A stretch of 64,000 nt of DNA from Kitasatospora xanthocidica (GCF_014656195.1 NZ_BNBY01000028.1:1-64000); one strand, 5' to 3'. Counted from the first letter of the stretch, positions 48,598-59,600 are shown. Translations and numbers: made by a program. Notes: generated by a model from the sequence alone, not told the origin.

Positions 48598-49743
48598 ATG
48601 AGCACGTGTCTGCCCCCGTCCAGCGTCGCCGTCGTCCTCGGGACCCGCCCCGAGCTGGTCAAGCTCGCCCCGCTGATCCACGAACTCGGCGACGCCACCC
48701 GACTGGTGCACACCGGCCAGCACTGGGACGAGGCGATGTCCGGGCGCTTCCTGCGCGACCTGGACCTGCCCCGGCCCGAGCTGCTCACCGGTGTCGGCGG
48801 CCGCCCCCGGGCCGGCCAGATCGCCCAGTCCCTGGGCCAGCTGGACGCCGCCTTCGCCGAGGACCGGCCCGTCGCCGTGGTCGTCCAGGGCGACACCAAC
48901 GCCACCCTCGCCGGGGCGCTGGCCGCCAACGCCCGGGGGATCCCGCTGGTCCACGTCGAGGCCGGGCTGCGCAGCTTCGACCGGGCGATGCCCGAGGAGC
49001 ACAACCGGGTGATGGTCGACCACGTCTCCGACCTGCTCTGCGCCGCCACCGGGGACAACGTCGCCAACCTGCGCGCCGAGTCCCTGGCCGAGGAGCGGAT
49101 CGCGCTCACCGGCAACACCGTCGTCGAGGTGGTCCGCCGTCAGCTGCCGGACGCGGCCGCCCGCGCCGCGCTGCTCGCGGCGCACGGGCTTCGCCCGGAC
49201 GGGTACGTGCTGGCCACCGTGCACCGCCCGGAGAACACCGACACCGCCGAGGCACTCGGCGCCGTGCTCGCCGAACTGGACCGGATCGCCCGGGCCGGCA
49301 CCCCGGTGCTGTTCCCGATGCACCCGCGCACCCGGGCCGCCGTCGAGCGCTTCGGCCTGGACGGCCTGCTGGAGCGGCTGGCCGTCACCGGGCCGGTCGG
49401 CTACGGCGACTTCCTGGGCCTGGCGAGCCACGCGGCGCTGCTGGTCTCCGACTCCGGCGGCGTGCAGGAGGAGTGCACCGTGCTCGGCCGTCCGCTGCTG
49501 GTGGTGCGCCGCTCCACCGAGCGCCCGGAGGCCGTGGCGGCCGGCTTCGCCGCGCTGGTGGGCCCGGGCGAGGAGCTGGGCGGGCTGGCCCGCGACTGGC
49601 TCACCGACACCCCCGAACGCCTCGCCCGGCTGGCGGCCACCCCTAGCCCGTACGGCGACGGCCTGGCCTCGGCCCGGATCGCCGCGCTGACCGCCGCGCT
49701 CGCCGAGCCCGCCGACGCCGAGGCACGGCCGCTCGCCGCCTAG
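48598..49743 (+). CDS. wecB: UDP-N-acetylglucosamine 2-epimerase (non-hydrolysing)
   Basis: A 381-aa GT-B-fold epimerase that interconverts UDP-GlcNAc and UDP-ManNAc. Conserved parts: GTRPELVKLAPL at residues 14-25, HTGQHWDE near 40, GDTN near 99, HVEAGLRS near 119, EEHNR near 134, HRPENT near 205, and DSGGVQEE near 285. ATG 48598 follows CCGGAG. It lies 53 nt after the GT2 gene and ends in plus-strand isolation, so the pair forms a two-gene exopolysaccharide module. No UDP-ManNAc dehydrogenase (wecC) is adjacent, so plain ManNAc incorporation is possible. Confidence 0.92.
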   Translation: MSTCLPPSSVAVVLGTRPELVKLAPLIHELGDATRLVHTGQHWDEAMSGRFLRDLDLPRPELLTGVGGRPRAGQIAQSLGQLDAAFAEDRPVAVVVQGDTNATLAGALAANARGIPLVHVEAGLRSFDRAMPEEHNRVMVDHVSDLLCAATGDNVANLRAESLAEERIALTGNTVVEVVRRQLPDAAARAALLAAHGLRPDGYVLATVHRPENTDTAEALGAVLAELDRIARAGTPVLFPMHPRTRAAVERFGLDGLLERLAVTGPVGYGDFLGLASHAALLVSDSGGVQEECTVLGRPLLVVRRSTERPEAVAAGFAALVGPGEELGGLARDWLTDTPERLARLAATPSPYGDGLASARIAALTAALAEPADAEARPLAA

Positions 49744-49832
49744 GCGTGTCCTGACCGCGGGACCGATCCACTCCACCGTGTGGGGCAAGTCGCTTTTCCC
49801 GAAGGGGACTTGAGTTATCAACAGGTCGGAGC

Positions 49833-50357
49833 TCAGACCCCGGCCCGGGCCTCCGGCACATGCGCGGCGGCGCCGTGCCGACGGCGCAACTCGGCGGTGA
49901 TCTCGGCGAGTTCGCCCTCCGGCAGCAGCGGCAGCATCATCGCCACGCCCTGCAGCAGACCGCCCAGCAGGAAGGTGGTGTCGGCCGTCGAGGCGACCAG
50001 GCCGCGGACCTCGCCCACCTCGCCGGCCGCCACCGCCTCGATCAGCCGGGCGGCGTTCGCGCTCTCCTCGTCCACCGCGACCGCGCCGGTGTCGGCCGGG
50101 GCGCGCCGGGCCATCGCCCGCAGCACCCGGTCGCCGACCTCGGGCGCGTACGCCTTGCGGACGGCCTCGGCGGCGATCCAGGCGAGCAGCGTGGTCACCT
50201 CGCGTTCGGCGCGCTCGGCGAACAACAGGTCCAGCTCGTGGTCGAACGCGAGCTGGTTCCCGTGCCGGAAGGCGAGCAGCAGGGTCGCCGCCCTGGCCTT
50301 GGCCTCCTCGACCATCTCGGCAGGCAGTTCGTCGGCCAACTCCTCGGTCACCACCAC
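49833..50357 (-). CDS. Hypothetical helical protein
   Basis: A 174-aa, mostly alpha-helical, Ala/Glu/Leu-rich cytoplasmic protein. GTG 50357 is chosen since GGGAGGGC precedes it; two further GTG codons follow directly, and an upstream GTG (50447) would add 30 residues. No motif is recognised. A hydrophobic stretch (FLLGGLLQGVAMMLPLL) near residue 140 could be amphipathic rather than transmembrane. It is flanked by the epimerase gene and by an unusually AT-rich region holding palindromes. Confidence 0.6.
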   Translation of the reverse strand: MVVTEELADELPAEMVEEAKARAATLLLAFRHGNQLAFDHELDLLFAERAEREVTTLLAWIAAEAVRKAYAPEVGDRVLRAMARRAPADTGAVAVDEESANAARLIEAVAAGEVGEVRGLVASTADTTFLLGGLLQGVAMMLPLLPEGELAEITAELRRRHGAAAHVPEARAGV

Positions 50358-50625
50358 GCCGTGCCCTCCCGTCCGTCGCCCATCAGGAACACCCCGCAGG
50401 AACGCTCGGAAGAAACGTCCTTCGGAAACTCCGTGCACACCGTACACATCCGACCTGCAAACTTCGGCGAACGCGCGCGGGCAAGACCGGAATCAATTCG
50501 CTCGGAATAGGACCTCACCCGGTCCAGGATGAATATTCGCCGGAAGGGAGCAATGTTGCTGCGCTATTAGGCGTAACGAAAGCGCCCCCGAGGCGGAACC
50601 GGGAGCACGGGGCGCGAAACGCCGA
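50358..50625. promoter_or_regulatory. AT-rich regulatory island between hypothetical gene and valS
   Basis: GC content falls noticeably across 50440-50580. It holds a perfect GAATATTC palindrome (50531-50538) and AGCAA-TG-TTGCT (50549-50560). On the plus strand a five-codon frame, MLLRY then TAG, follows GGAAGGGAG (50553-50570). On the minus strand -10-like CTATTCCG occurs near 50505. Most likely this is the promoter and operator of the 174-aa gene. Confidence 0.5.
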
Positions 50626-50662
50626 AGGGGCCGCACCCCGCGTGTCGCGGAGTGCGGCCCCT
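50626..50662 (-). terminator. Terminator of valS
   Basis: An outer 11-bp stem (AGGGGCCGCAC with GTGCGGCCCCT) encloses a 5-bp inner stem (CCGCG/CGCGG). It lies 18 nt past the valS stop. Confidence 0.8.
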
Positions 50663-50679
50663 CACGGGCCGGTGGCGGC

Positions 50680-53316
50680 TCAGCCCTGCGGCAGCGCCGC
50701 GAGCTGGGCGGTGATCCGGGCGATGTCGGCCTCGGCGGCCTCCTGCCGCGTCTTGATCTTGGCGACCACCTCGTCCGGCGCCTTGGCGAGGAACGCCTCG
50801 TTGCCGAGCTTGGCGGTGGTCTGGGCCTTCTCCTTCTCGGCGGCCGCGAGGTCCTTGGCGAGGCGCTTGCGCTCCGCCGCGACGTCGATGGTGCCGGAGA
50901 GGTCCAGCGCCACGGTGGCGCCGGCGACCGGCAGCGAGGCGGTGGCCGCGAAGCCCTCCTCGGGGGCGGTCAGCCGCAGCAGCGAGCGGATCGCGTCCTC
51001 GTGGGCGGCCAGCGTGGTGCCGTCCAGGTCCAGCTGGGCCGGGACGCGCTGGCCCGGCTTGAGGCCCTGGTCCGTGCGGAACCGGCGGACCTCGGTGACG
51101 ACCTGCTGCAGCGTGGCGATCTCCGCCTCGGCCGCGGCGTCGCGGAAGCCGCTGTCCTGCGGCCAGTCGGCGATGACCACCGACTCGGCACCGGTCAGCG
51201 TGGTCCACAGCGTCTCGGTGACGAAGGGGACGATCGGGTGCAGCAGGCGCAGGGTGACGTCCAGGACCTCGCCGAGCACCCGGCGCGCGGCGTCGGCCTG
51301 CGGGCCGCCCTTGGCCAGGGTGGTCTTGGAGAGCTCGACGTACCAGTCGAAGACCTCGTCCCAGGCGAAGTGGTACAGCGCCTCGGAGAGCTTGGAGAAC
51401 TGGTAGTCCTCGTACAGCCCGTCCACCTCGGCGACGGTGCTGTTGAGGCGCGACAGGATCCAGCGGTCGCTCGCGGTCAGCTCCTCCGGCGCGGGCAGCG
51501 GGCCCTCGACGGTGGCGCCGTTCATCAGCGCGAAGCGGGTGGCGTTCCAGATCTTGTTGGCGAAGTTGCGCGCCGCCTGGACCCAGTCCTCGCCGATCGG
51601 CACGTCGACGCCCGGGTTGGCACCGCGCGCCAGGGTGAAGCGCAGCGCGTCGGAGCCGTACTTGTCCATCCAGTCCAGCGGGTTGACCACGTTGCCGAAG
51701 GACTTCGACATCTTCTTGCCGTTCTGGTCACGGACCATGCCGTGCAGCGCGATGGTGTGGAACGGCGGGGTGCCGTCCATCGCGTAGAGGCCGAACATCA
51801 TCATCCGGGCGACCCAGAAGAACAGGATGTCGTAGCCGGTGACCAGGACGGAGTTCGGGTAGAACTTCGCGAGGCTCTCGGTCTGCTCCGGCCAGCCGAG
51901 CGTGGAGAACGGCCACAGGCCGGAGGAGAACCAGGTGTCCAGGACGTCGGTGTCCTGGTGCCAGCCCTCGCCCGTCGGCGGCTGCTCGTCGGGGCCGACG
52001 CAGACGATCTCGCCGTTCGGGCCGTACCAGACCGGGATGCGGTGGCCCCACCACAGCTGGCGCGAGATGCACCAGTCGTGCAGGTTGTCGACCCAGTCGA
52101 AGTACCGCTTCTCCATCTCCTGCGGGTGGATCTTGACCTTGCCGTCGCGGACCGCGTCACCGGCGGCCTGGGCGAGCGGGCCGACCTTGACCCACCACTG
52201 CATGGACAGCCGCGGCTCGATGGTGGTCTTGCAGCGCGAGCAGTGGCCCACCGAGTGGGTGTACGGGCGCTTCTCGGCGACGATCCGGCCCTCGGCGCGC
52301 AGCGCGGCGACGATCGCCGAGCGGGCCTCCAGGCGGTCCAGGCCGAGGAAGGGGCCGTGCACGGTGATGACGGCGTGCTCGTCCATGACGGCGATGTTCG
52401 GCAGGTCGTGCCGCTGGCCGATCTCGAAGTCGTTCGGGTCGTGCGCGGGCGTCACCTTGACGGCGCCGGTGCCGAACTCCGGATCGACGTGGGTGTCGGC
52501 GACGATCGGGATCCGGCGGCCGGTCAGCGGCAGCTCGATCTCGGTGCCGACCAGGTGCTTGTAGCGCTCGTCCTCCGGGTGGACGGCGACCGCGGTGTCG
52601 CCCAGCATCGTCTCGGCGCGGGTGGTGGCCACGACGATGGAGTTCTCGCCCTCGCCGTAGCGGATCGAGACCAGCTCGCCGTCGTCGTCCTGGTACTCCA
52701 CCTCGATGTCCGAGATGGCGGTCAGGCAGCGCGGGCACCAGTTGATGATGCGCTCGGCGCGGTAGATCAGCTCGTCGTCGTAGAGCTTCTTGAAGATGGT
52801 CTGGACGGCCTGGGACAGGCCCTCGTCCATCGTGAAGCGCTCGCGGGACCAGTCGACGCCGTCGCCCAGGCGCCGCATCTGGCCGGAGATCTGGCCGCCG
52901 GACTCCGCCTTCCACTTCCAGACGCGCTCGACGAAGGCCTCGCGGCCCAGGTCGTGGCGGGACTTGCCCTCCTTGGCGAGCTCGCGCTCGACCACGTTCT
53001 GGGTGGCGATGCCGGCGTGGTCCATGCCGGGCTGCCACAGGGCCTCGAAGCCCTGCATGCGCTTGCGGCGGACCAGGGCGTCGATCAGCGTGTGCTCGAA
53101 GGCGTGGCCCAGGTGCAGGCTGCCGGTGACGTTCGGCGGCGGGATGACGATGGTGAACGGGGGCTTGTCGCTCTTGGCGTCCGCGGTGAAGTAGCCACGC
53201 TCTACCCAGCGCTCGTACAGCTCGCCCTCTACGTCCGCTGGGGTGTAGGTCGTCGGGAGGGTCGCCGCGTCGTCCCCGGTGGTGCTCACGGGGCGCTGGT
53301 TCGTCGTGTCGGTCAC
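50680..53316 (-). CDS. valS: Valyl-tRNA synthetase
   Basis: An 878-aa class Ia synthetase. HIGH motif as HLGH in [17 protein letters not shown] near residue 63; editing domain with [11 protein letters not shown] near 235; KMSKS in [10 protein letters not shown] near 535; a C-terminal coiled-coil arm over the last 65 residues is present, as required for tRNA-Val binding. The start is GTG 53316 (TDTTNQRP...). No ribosome site precedes it, but TAAACT ends seven bases upstream, so the mRNA may be leaderless. A later GTG (VSTTG) is an alternative. Confidence 0.97.
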   Translation of the reverse strand: MTDTTNQRPVSTTGDDAATLPTTYTPADVEGELYERWVERGYFTADAKSDKPPFTIVIPPPNVTGSLHLGHAFEHTLIDALVRRKRMQGFEALWQPGMDHAGIATQNVVERELAKEGKSRHDLGREAFVERVWKWKAESGGQISGQMRRLGDGVDWSRERFTMDEGLSQAVQTIFKKLYDDELIYRAERIINWCPRCLTAISDIEVEYQDDDGELVSIRYGEGENSIVVATTRAETMLGDTAVAVHPEDERYKHLVGTEIELPLTGRRIPIVADTHVDPEFGTGAVKVTPAHDPNDFEIGQRHDLPNIAVMDEHAVITVHGPFLGLDRLEARSAIVAALRAEGRIVAEKRPYTHSVGHCSRCKTTIEPRLSMQWWVKVGPLAQAAGDAVRDGKVKIHPQEMEKRYFDWVDNLHDWCISRQLWWGHRIPVWYGPNGEIVCVGPDEQPPTGEGWHQDTDVLDTWFSSGLWPFSTLGWPEQTESLAKFYPNSVLVTGYDILFFWVARMMMFGLYAMDGTPPFHTIALHGMVRDQNGKKMSKSFGNVVNPLDWMDKYGSDALRFTLARGANPGVDVPIGEDWVQAARNFANKIWNATRFALMNGATVEGPLPAPEELTASDRWILSRLNSTVAEVDGLYEDYQFSKLSEALYHFAWDEVFDWYVELSKTTLAKGGPQADAARRVLGEVLDVTLRLLHPIVPFVTETLWTTLTGAESVVIADWPQDSGFRDAAAEAEIATLQQVVTEVRRFRTDQGLKPGQRVPAQLDLDGTTLAAHEDAIRSLLRLTAPEEGFAATASLPVAGATVALDLSGTIDVAAERKRLAKDLAAAEKEKAQTTAKLGNEAFLAKAPDEVVAKIKTRQEAAEADIARITAQLAALPQG

Positions 53317-53323
53317 GACGCAC

Positions 53324-53352
53324 AGTTTACGTAACCGTGGGGGCGGGTCACG
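53324..53352 (-). promoter_or_regulatory. Candidate promoter for leaderless valS mRNA
   Basis: Minus strand: -10 TAAACT (TANNNT) ends seven bases before the GTG start. A -35-like CGTGAC lies 17 bp further upstream. Transcription would begin at or next to the start codon, consistent with the missing Shine-Dalgarno. Confidence 0.5.
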
Positions 53353-53507
53353 AACCGCTTTCGGTCCGTGGACCCGCCGCGCCCGAACGGGCCCCGGACG
53401 GGTGCCGTGCGGTACCGTGCCCGGGCGTTCGTCCGGTTGACCGGGCGTACACGGAACGACTCCACACCGAGACAGGCCGCGGGTGCGGCGGGGGAGCACA
53501 GACGCAG

Positions 53508-54311
53508 ATGTACGGCCAGGGACAGCAGTATCCGCAGGGACAGCCGCAGCAGCCTTACGGTGGCCAGCCGCCGTACGGCCAGCCCCCGCAGCAGCCCTAC
53601 GGCGCCCCGCAGCCCCAGTACGGCTACCCGCCGCAGCAGCCCTACGGCGCGCCCCAGCAGCCGTACGGGGTGCCGCCGCAGGCGCCGTACGGGCAGCCGG
53701 GTTACCCGCAGCCGCCGCGGAAGGGCAAGGGCGGCCTGGTCGTCGGCCTGGTGATCGGCGCGCTGGTGCTGGGCGGCGGCGGCTTCGCCGCGTGGAAGTT
53801 CCTCGGCGGCGACAAGGGCGGCCAGTACAAGATCACCGCCCCGCAGACCCTGGCCGACGGCTACGTCCAGAAGTCGGCCAAGGAGCAGGCCGCCGACATG
53901 AGCAAGCCCGGGGCGTCCAAGTTCGGCACCGACCTGCAGGTCCTGGTGGCCAGCTACAGCAAGAGCTCGGACCCGATGGACACCTTCTCGGTGGTCGGCG
54001 TCTACGGCAACCTCAACGACCCCGCGCAGATCATCGAGGACTCCAAGAAGGACGGCGACGGCCTGTCCACGTCGATGGCCGACTTCCCGGCGCAGGACGC
54101 CAACAACTCCGGGGCGAAGCTCTCCTGCGGCACCTCGACCATGCTCGGCAAGCCCGGCCCGACGATCTGCGTGTGGGCGGACAAGTCCACCACCGGCCGG
54201 GTCTCCTTCACCAAGGTCAGCCTGAGCGGTGGCGGCGGCCAGGCGCTCACCGCGGAGCAGGCGGCCGCCAAGACCCGGACGATCCGCGACGCCATGGTCG
54301 TCGCCAAGTAG
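53508..54311 (+). CDS. QQPYG-repeat membrane-anchored protein
   Basis: A 267-aa protein. Residues 1-70 are a disordered tail of about ten QQPYG/QPPYG repeats. One transmembrane helix ([21 protein letters not shown]) lies near residues 80-100. The extracytoplasmic domain (about 110-267) has a cysteine pair (SCG and ICV) likely disulfide-bonded. The layout resembles many actinobacterial surface proteins with a Pro/Gln/Tyr/Gly cytoplasmic tail and the LCP protein at 15237 in this window. Function is unknown. ATG 53508 follows GGGGGAG. It shares a terminator with convergent clpX. Confidence 0.78.
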   Translation: MYGQGQQYPQGQPQQPYGGQPPYGQPPQQPYGAPQPQYGYPPQQPYGAPQQPYGVPPQAPYGQPGYPQPPRKGKGGLVVGLVIGALVLGGGGFAAWKFLGGDKGGQYKITAPQTLADGYVQKSAKEQAADMSKPGASKFGTDLQVLVASYSKSSDPMDTFSVVGVYGNLNDPAQIIEDSKKDGDGLSTSMADFPAQDANNSGAKLSCGTSTMLGKPGPTICVWADKSTTGRVSFTKVSLSGGGGQALTAEQAAAKTRTIRDAMVVAK

Positions 54312-54336
54312 CGCCCGCGCCGGACGGCGCGCGCAC

Positions 54337-54380
54337 GCGAGAGGGGCCCCGCACCGGATCCGGTGCGGGGCCCCTCTCGC
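54337..54380. terminator. 44-bp perfect palindrome, clpX / membrane protein terminator
   Basis: Two perfect 22-nt arms (54337-54358 and 54359-54380) meet at GGATCC with no loop. It lies between convergent stops at 54311 and 54394. In RNA it would form a very stable hairpin. Confidence 0.85.
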
Positions 54381-54393
54381 GGAACGGCCTCGG

Positions 54394-55683
<1,290 letters not shown>

Positions 55684-55879
55684 GAGGTGCTTCCCCTTCG
55701 CCAGGGGCCCCGCAGGGGTTCCGGGGCCTGGTGCTGTGGACCGTCAACGCCGACGGCGCTCGGTCTCGCTATCCGACGGTACTCTGCCGGGCCCTTGATT
55801 CCGTCCTCTTCGCCGGGTCTGCCCTACGCCCTGGGCGAATTGATACCGAACAGATGCCGTGGCACGGCGCCGCCGACGG
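55684..55879 (-). promoter_or_regulatory. clpX promoter region
   Basis: Untranslated region between the clpP2 terminator and clpX. A slightly AT-richer patch around 55770-55850 may hold the promoter, but no clear -10/-35 pair was seen. Confidence 0.35.
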
Positions 55880-55922
55880 GTCGGGGCGGGACTCGCACCA
55901 GGGGTGCGTGCCCCGCCCCGAC
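55880..55922 (-). terminator. Terminator of the clpP1-clpP2 operon
   Basis: GTCGGGGCGGG (55880-55890) pairs with CCCGCCCCGAC (55912-55922), with an inner CGCACC/GGTGCG stem. It lies 42 nt past the clpP2 stop. Confidence 0.75.
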
Positions 55923-55963
55923 GGGTCCTCCGTGCCCGCCCGCGGACCCGGAGGGAGCCGGCC

Positions 55964-56626
55964 TCAGGAGGTCAGCGAGGTCTTGCGGGTGGAGATGATC
56001 TGGTCGATCAGGCCGTACTCGGCGGCCTCCTCGGCGGTGAGGATCTTGTCGCGCTCGATGTCCTCGCGGACCTGCTCCACCGACTTGTTGGAGTGCTTGG
56101 AGAGCATCTGCTCCAGCTGCTCGCGCATCCGGAAGATCTCCTTGGCCTGGATCTCCAGGTCGGACACCTGGCCGCGGCCGGTCTCGGTGTACGGCTGGTG
56201 GATCAGGATCCGGGCGTTCGGCAGCGCCATCCGCTTGCCGGGGGTGCCGGCGGCGAGCAGCACGGCCGCGGCGGAGGCCGCCTGGCCCATGCAGACCGTG
56301 GTGATGTCCGGCTTCACGTACTGCATGGTGTCGTAGATGGCCGTCAGGGCCGTGAACGAGCCGCCGGGCGAGTTGATGTACATCTGGATCTCGCGGTCCG
56401 GGTCCATCGACTCCAGGCACAGCAGCTGGGCCATGATGTCGTTCGCCGAGACGTCGTCCACCTGGGAGCCGAGGAAGATGATGCGCTCCTCGAACAGCTT
56501 GGCGTACGGGTCGTACTCGCGGATGCCCTGCGTGGTGCGCTCGACGAAGCGCGGGACGATGTAGCGGCCCTCCGCGCGCATGTCCTCGACGCGGGCCTGG
56601 GCGGACGACAGGCTGGGGATGTTCAT
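55964..56626 (-). CDS. clpP2: ATP-dependent Clp protease proteolytic subunit 2
   Basis: A 220-aa serine protease subunit. Catalytic triad: Ser in [10 protein letters not shown] near residue 117, His in RILIHQPY near 142, Asp in the following helix region. [21 protein letters not shown] is conserved. ClpP1 and ClpP2 form mixed barrels that degrade unfolded or tagged proteins with ClpX or ClpC. ATG 56626; an N-terminal propeptide of about 15 residues is expected to be cleaved. It follows clpP1 by 56 nt. Confidence 0.97.
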   Translation of the reverse strand: MNIPSLSSAQARVEDMRAEGRYIVPRFVERTTQGIREYDPYAKLFEERIIFLGSQVDDVSANDIMAQLLCLESMDPDREIQMYINSPGGSFTALTAIYDTMQYVKPDITTVCMGQAASAAAVLLAAGTPGKRMALPNARILIHQPYTETGRGQVSDLEIQAKEIFRMREQLEQMLSKHSNKSVEQVREDIERDKILTAEEAAEYGLIDQIISTRKTSLTS

Positions 56627-56682
56627 GGGGATTCTGGTCCTCCGGGGCGTTGTGGCTGTGGTCTCGTGGGCCGGGCCGAGGC

Positions 56683-57321
56683 TCAGGCGCCCGTGCCGCC
56701 GCCGCCGGGGACGTCCGCGGCGCTGTGCATGATCGCGTCGATGAGGCCGTACTCCAGGGCCTCCTCCGGGCTGAACCAGCGGTCGCGGTCGGAGTCCCGG
56801 GTGATCTGCTCGAAGGACTGGCCGCTGTGGAAGGCGATCAGCTCGGACATCCGCTTCTTGGTGCGGAGCAGCTGCTCGGCCTGGATGCGGATGTCGGTGG
56901 CGGAGCCGCCCAGGCCCGCGGAGGGCTGGTGCATCAGGATGTTGGCGTTCGGCAGCGAGAAGCGCTTGCCCTTGGCGCCGGCCGTCAGCAGGAACTGGCC
57001 CATCGAGGCGGCCATGCCCATCGCGATGGTGACGACGTCGTTCTTGATGTACTGCATGGTGTCGTAGATCGCCATGCCGGCCGAGATCGAGCCGCCCGGG
57101 GAGTTGATGTAGAGGAAGATGTCCTTTTCCGGGTCCGCGGCCAGCAGCAGCAGCTGCGCGGTGATCTTGTTGGCGATGTCGTCGTCGACCTGCTGGCCGA
57201 GGAAGATGATCCGCTCGTTCAGCAGCCGGTTGTAGACCTGGTCGCCAAGGCCGCCGAGCACGTCACCAGCGGCGGCGTGCGGCGCCATCGGGCCAGGCAT
57301 CTGCATCTGCGGGAACGTCAC
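56683..57321 (-). CDS. clpP1: ATP-dependent Clp protease proteolytic subunit 1
   Basis: A 212-aa ClpP subunit with Ser in [10 protein letters not shown] near residue 105, His in ILMHQP near 130, and the [11 protein letters not shown] loop. The first 20 residues (Met/Pro/Ala-rich) are probably removed. ATG 57321 is used; a second ATG (MPGPM) follows. clpP1 is first in the clpP1-clpP2 operon, preceded by a ClgR box and a TAGGGT -10, matching known ClgR activation of clpP1 in Streptomyces. Confidence 0.97.
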   Translation of the reverse strand: MTFPQMQMPGPMAPHAAAGDVLGGLGDQVYNRLLNERIIFLGQQVDDDIANKITAQLLLLAADPEKDIFLYINSPGGSISAGMAIYDTMQYIKNDVVTIAMGMAASMGQFLLTAGAKGKRFSLPNANILMHQPSAGLGGSATDIRIQAEQLLRTKKRMSELIAFHSGQSFEQITRDSDRDRWFSPEEALEYGLIDAIMHSAADVPGGGGTGA

Positions 57322-57417
57322 TTAGCCACCTGCTCAGTCGTTTTGGACGGTCGCTCGACGGCCGTCACGATGTCGCACAGCTTCCGGGTATCACGTCGTG
57401 ATTGTCGCTGTCCAAGG

Positions 57418-57423
57418 ACCCTA
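57418..57423 (-). promoter_or_regulatory. Candidate -10 of the clpP1 promoter
   Basis: TAGGGT on the minus strand, 95 nt upstream of the clpP1 start and about 40 bp downstream of the ClgR box. This spacing suits an activator bound next to the -35 region. Confidence 0.5.
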
Positions 57424-57461
57424 ACGCGCAGGCCGGGCCGCAGAATCCCTCACGCAGAACT

Positions 57462-57475
57462 GTTCGCTGTGAGCG
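57462..57475. promoter_or_regulatory. ClgR-binding site upstream of clpP1
   Basis: GTTCGC-TGTGA-GCG matches the published Streptomyces ClgR consensus GTTCGC-N5-GCG exactly (consensus from memory). It lies about 140 bp before clpP1, the known target of this activator. The clgR gene itself is not in the window. Confidence 0.78.
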
Positions 57476-57504
57476 CAGGGTCGCGACGGCCCGCGGGCGG
57501 GAAG

Positions 57505-57545
57505 ACAGCGGGCCCGGACACCATGACGGCGTCCGGGCCCGCTGT
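57505..57545 (-). terminator. Terminator of tig
   Basis: A perfect 15-bp stem (ACAGCGGGCCCGGAC with GTCCGGGCCCGCTGT) with an 11-nt loop, 23 nt past the tig stop. It isolates tig from the clpP1 promoter. Confidence 0.82.
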
Positions 57546-57568
57546 GTGCCTCAGGGGGCTGCCGGGGC

Positions 57569-58957
57569 TCAGGCCTCGGTCTTCTCCTCGGCGGCCTCGG
57601 CGGCGGGGGCCTCGACGGTCTCGGCCGTCTCGTCCTCGTCGTCGAAGTTGATCTCGTTGCCCTCGGTGTCGACGACCTTGGCGGCCTCGACCACCGTGGC
57701 CAGCGCCTTGCCACGGGCGACCTCGCCGACCAGCAGCGGCACCTGGCCACCCTGGACGACCTGCTGCGCGAACTGGTCGGGGGTGAGACCCGAGCCGGCG
57801 GCGCGGCGGATGAGGTGCTCGGTCAGCTCCTCCTGGTTAACACCCAGCTCCTCGTCGGCGACGATCTGGTCCAGGACGAACTGGGTCTTGATGCCCTTCT
57901 TCGCCTGCTCCTCGATCTCCGCGTCCCACTCCTCGCGGGTCTTGCCCTGGGTCTCCAGGTAAGCCTCGAGGTTCAGGCCCATCGGCTCCAGCTGGTGGTG
58001 CTCGACGTTGTGCTTGCGGGTCTGGATCTCGTCCGCGAGGAGCTTCTCGGGGTACTCGATCTCGACCAGCGCCAGCAGGGCGTCCAGCACCTTCTCCTGG
58101 GCCTGGGTGGCCTGGTCGTACTCCTTCATGCGCTCCAGGCGCTTGCGGGAGTCGGCGCGGAGCTCCTCCAGGGTGTCGAACTCGCTGGCCAGCTGGGCGA
58201 ACTCGTCGTCCAGCTCCGGCAGCTCCTTCTCCTGGACGGTGGTGACGGTGACGGTGACCTCGGAGGTCTTGCCCGCCTGGGTGCCACCCTTGAGCTCGGT
58301 CTCGAAGGTCTTCTCCTCGCCGGCCGACAGGCCGACGACGGCCTCGTCGATGCCGTCGATCAGACGGCCCGAGCCGATCTCGTAGCTCACGCCGGTGGCG
58401 GTGCCGTCGTCCGGCACCTCACCGTCGACCTTGGCGACGAGGTCGACGACCACGATGTCACCGGCGGCCGCGGCGCGCTCGACGTCCTTGACCGACGAGA
58501 AGCGCTCGCGCAGCTGCTCCAGCGACTTCTCGATGTCCTCGTCGGCGACGACGATCGGGTCGACCGTCACCTCGATGGAGGAGAACTCCGGAAGGGTGAT
58601 CTCCGGACGGATGTCCACCTCGGCGGTGAACTTCAGGTCACCGCCGTCGGCGATCGTCTCGACACCCTCGATGTTGGTGATGTCGGGCTGGCCGAGGACC
58701 TCGATCTTGCCCTCGTCGACGGCCTGCGTGTAGAAGCGCGGCAGGGCGTCGTTGACGGCCTCTTCCAGCACGGCGCCACGGCCGAAACGCTGGTCGATGA
58801 CGCGAGCCGGGATCTTGCCCTTGCGGAAGCCCGGAACCGTGACCTGCTGGTTGATCTTCTTGTACGCCGCGTCGAGGCTGGGCTTGAGCTCCTCGAAGGG
58901 CACCTCGACGGTGAGTCGAACCCGCGTGGGGTTCAGAGTCTCGACGGCGCTCTTCAC
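57569..58957 (-). CDS. tig: Trigger factor
   Basis: A 462-aa ribosome-associated chaperone and prolyl isomerase. The ribosome-docking signature [14 protein letters not shown] lies near residue 42. An FKBP-like PPIase domain spans about 155-240, and the C-terminal arms continue to residue 430. An acidic tail (Asp/Glu/Ala-rich) ends the protein. GTG 58957 follows AGGAGACC. It is monocistronic between a tRNA-Pro gene and the clp operon, a grouping shared widely because the genes cooperate in protein quality control. Confidence 0.97.
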   Translation of the reverse strand: MKSAVETLNPTRVRLTVEVPFEELKPSLDAAYKKINQQVTVPGFRKGKIPARVIDQRFGRGAVLEEAVNDALPRFYTQAVDEGKIEVLGQPDITNIEGVETIADGGDLKFTAEVDIRPEITLPEFSSIEVTVDPIVVADEDIEKSLEQLRERFSSVKDVERAAAAGDIVVVDLVAKVDGEVPDDGTATGVSYEIGSGRLIDGIDEAVVGLSAGEEKTFETELKGGTQAGKTSEVTVTVTTVQEKELPELDDEFAQLASEFDTLEELRADSRKRLERMKEYDQATQAQEKVLDALLALVEIEYPEKLLADEIQTRKHNVEHHQLEPMGLNLEAYLETQGKTREEWDAEIEEQAKKGIKTQFVLDQIVADEELGVNQEELTEHLIRRAAGSGLTPDQFAQQVVQGGQVPLLVGEVARGKALATVVEAAKVVDTEGNEINFDDEDETAETVEAPAAEAAEEKTEA

Positions 58958-59250
58958 GGTTAGGTCTCCTAGGGGCTTGCGGTCAGGTTGTCTCCGCCCG
59001 GCCGCGCCGCCCGGCCGGAGCCGGAAGGGTGGGTCGGGCGAGACGGGCGATGGGCGGTTGGAGCTGCATCTCCCGTGGGGTGGACGGTGAGCTTGACTCC
59101 TCGCCCTCGTGCGGTTGACCTGGGTTGACGCCGCAGGGACTACCGCCAGCGCCCCATCCTACCGGTACCACGAAAGGCGGACGCCAGGCGCCACCGTACC
59201 GGCCGAACAGAACAGGGCCCCGCCCCGGTGGGCGAGACCCTGCCGCACTG
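58958..59250 (-). other. tig leader and tRNA-Pro tail region
   Basis: 293 bp with no supported gene. Short stretches near 59060-59110 are AT-richer and probably carry the tig promoter. No strong operator or riboswitch-like fold was noticed. Confidence 0.4.
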
Positions 59251-59324
59251 TCGGGGTGGCCGGATTCGAACCGACGGCCTTCCGCTCCCAAAGCGGACGC
59301 GCTACCAAACTGCGCCACACCCCG
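59251..59324 (-). tRNA. tRNA-Pro (anticodon TGG)
   Basis: A 74-nt cloverleaf: acceptor CGGGGTG/CACCCCG, anticodon loop TTTGGGA giving TGG, T-loop TTCGAAT, discriminator A. The C1:G72 pair is characteristic of proline tRNAs. CCA is not encoded. It is divergent from tRNA-Gly. Confidence 0.95.
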
Positions 59325-59484
59325 TGGTGCCGAGAGGAAGCGTACACGGCGGGCCTGTTCGGCTCGCCGGGTATTGCGCGCGGGCCATTCCGCGCGGGCG
59401 CGGGGCGACGCGGGCGGACGGGCGCGCGGGGGTGCGCGACGGGGGTTCCCGAAATGGAGTGTGCACGCGGGCGGCCGGACCAGG

Positions 59485-59490
59485 TACGCT
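59485..59490 (+). promoter_or_regulatory. Candidate -10 of the tRNA-Gly promoter
   Basis: TACGCT (TANNNT) lies 39 nt before the tRNA-Gly 5' end. No -35 is obvious. Confidence 0.45.
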
Positions 59491-59529
59491 GTTGCCCGAA
59501 CTTCCGGCCGGTGACGGCTGGGGGGTCAC

Positions 59530-59600
59530 GCGGGCGTAGCTCAATGGTAGAGCCCTAGTCTTCCAAACTAGTCACGCGAGTTCGATTCTCGTCGCCCGCT
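59530..59600 (+). tRNA. tRNA-Gly (anticodon TCC)
   Basis: A 71-nt cloverleaf: acceptor GCGGGCG/CGCCCGC, anticodon loop CTTCCAA giving TCC, T-loop TTCGATT, discriminator T. All stems pair. A terminator follows directly. Confidence 0.96.
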
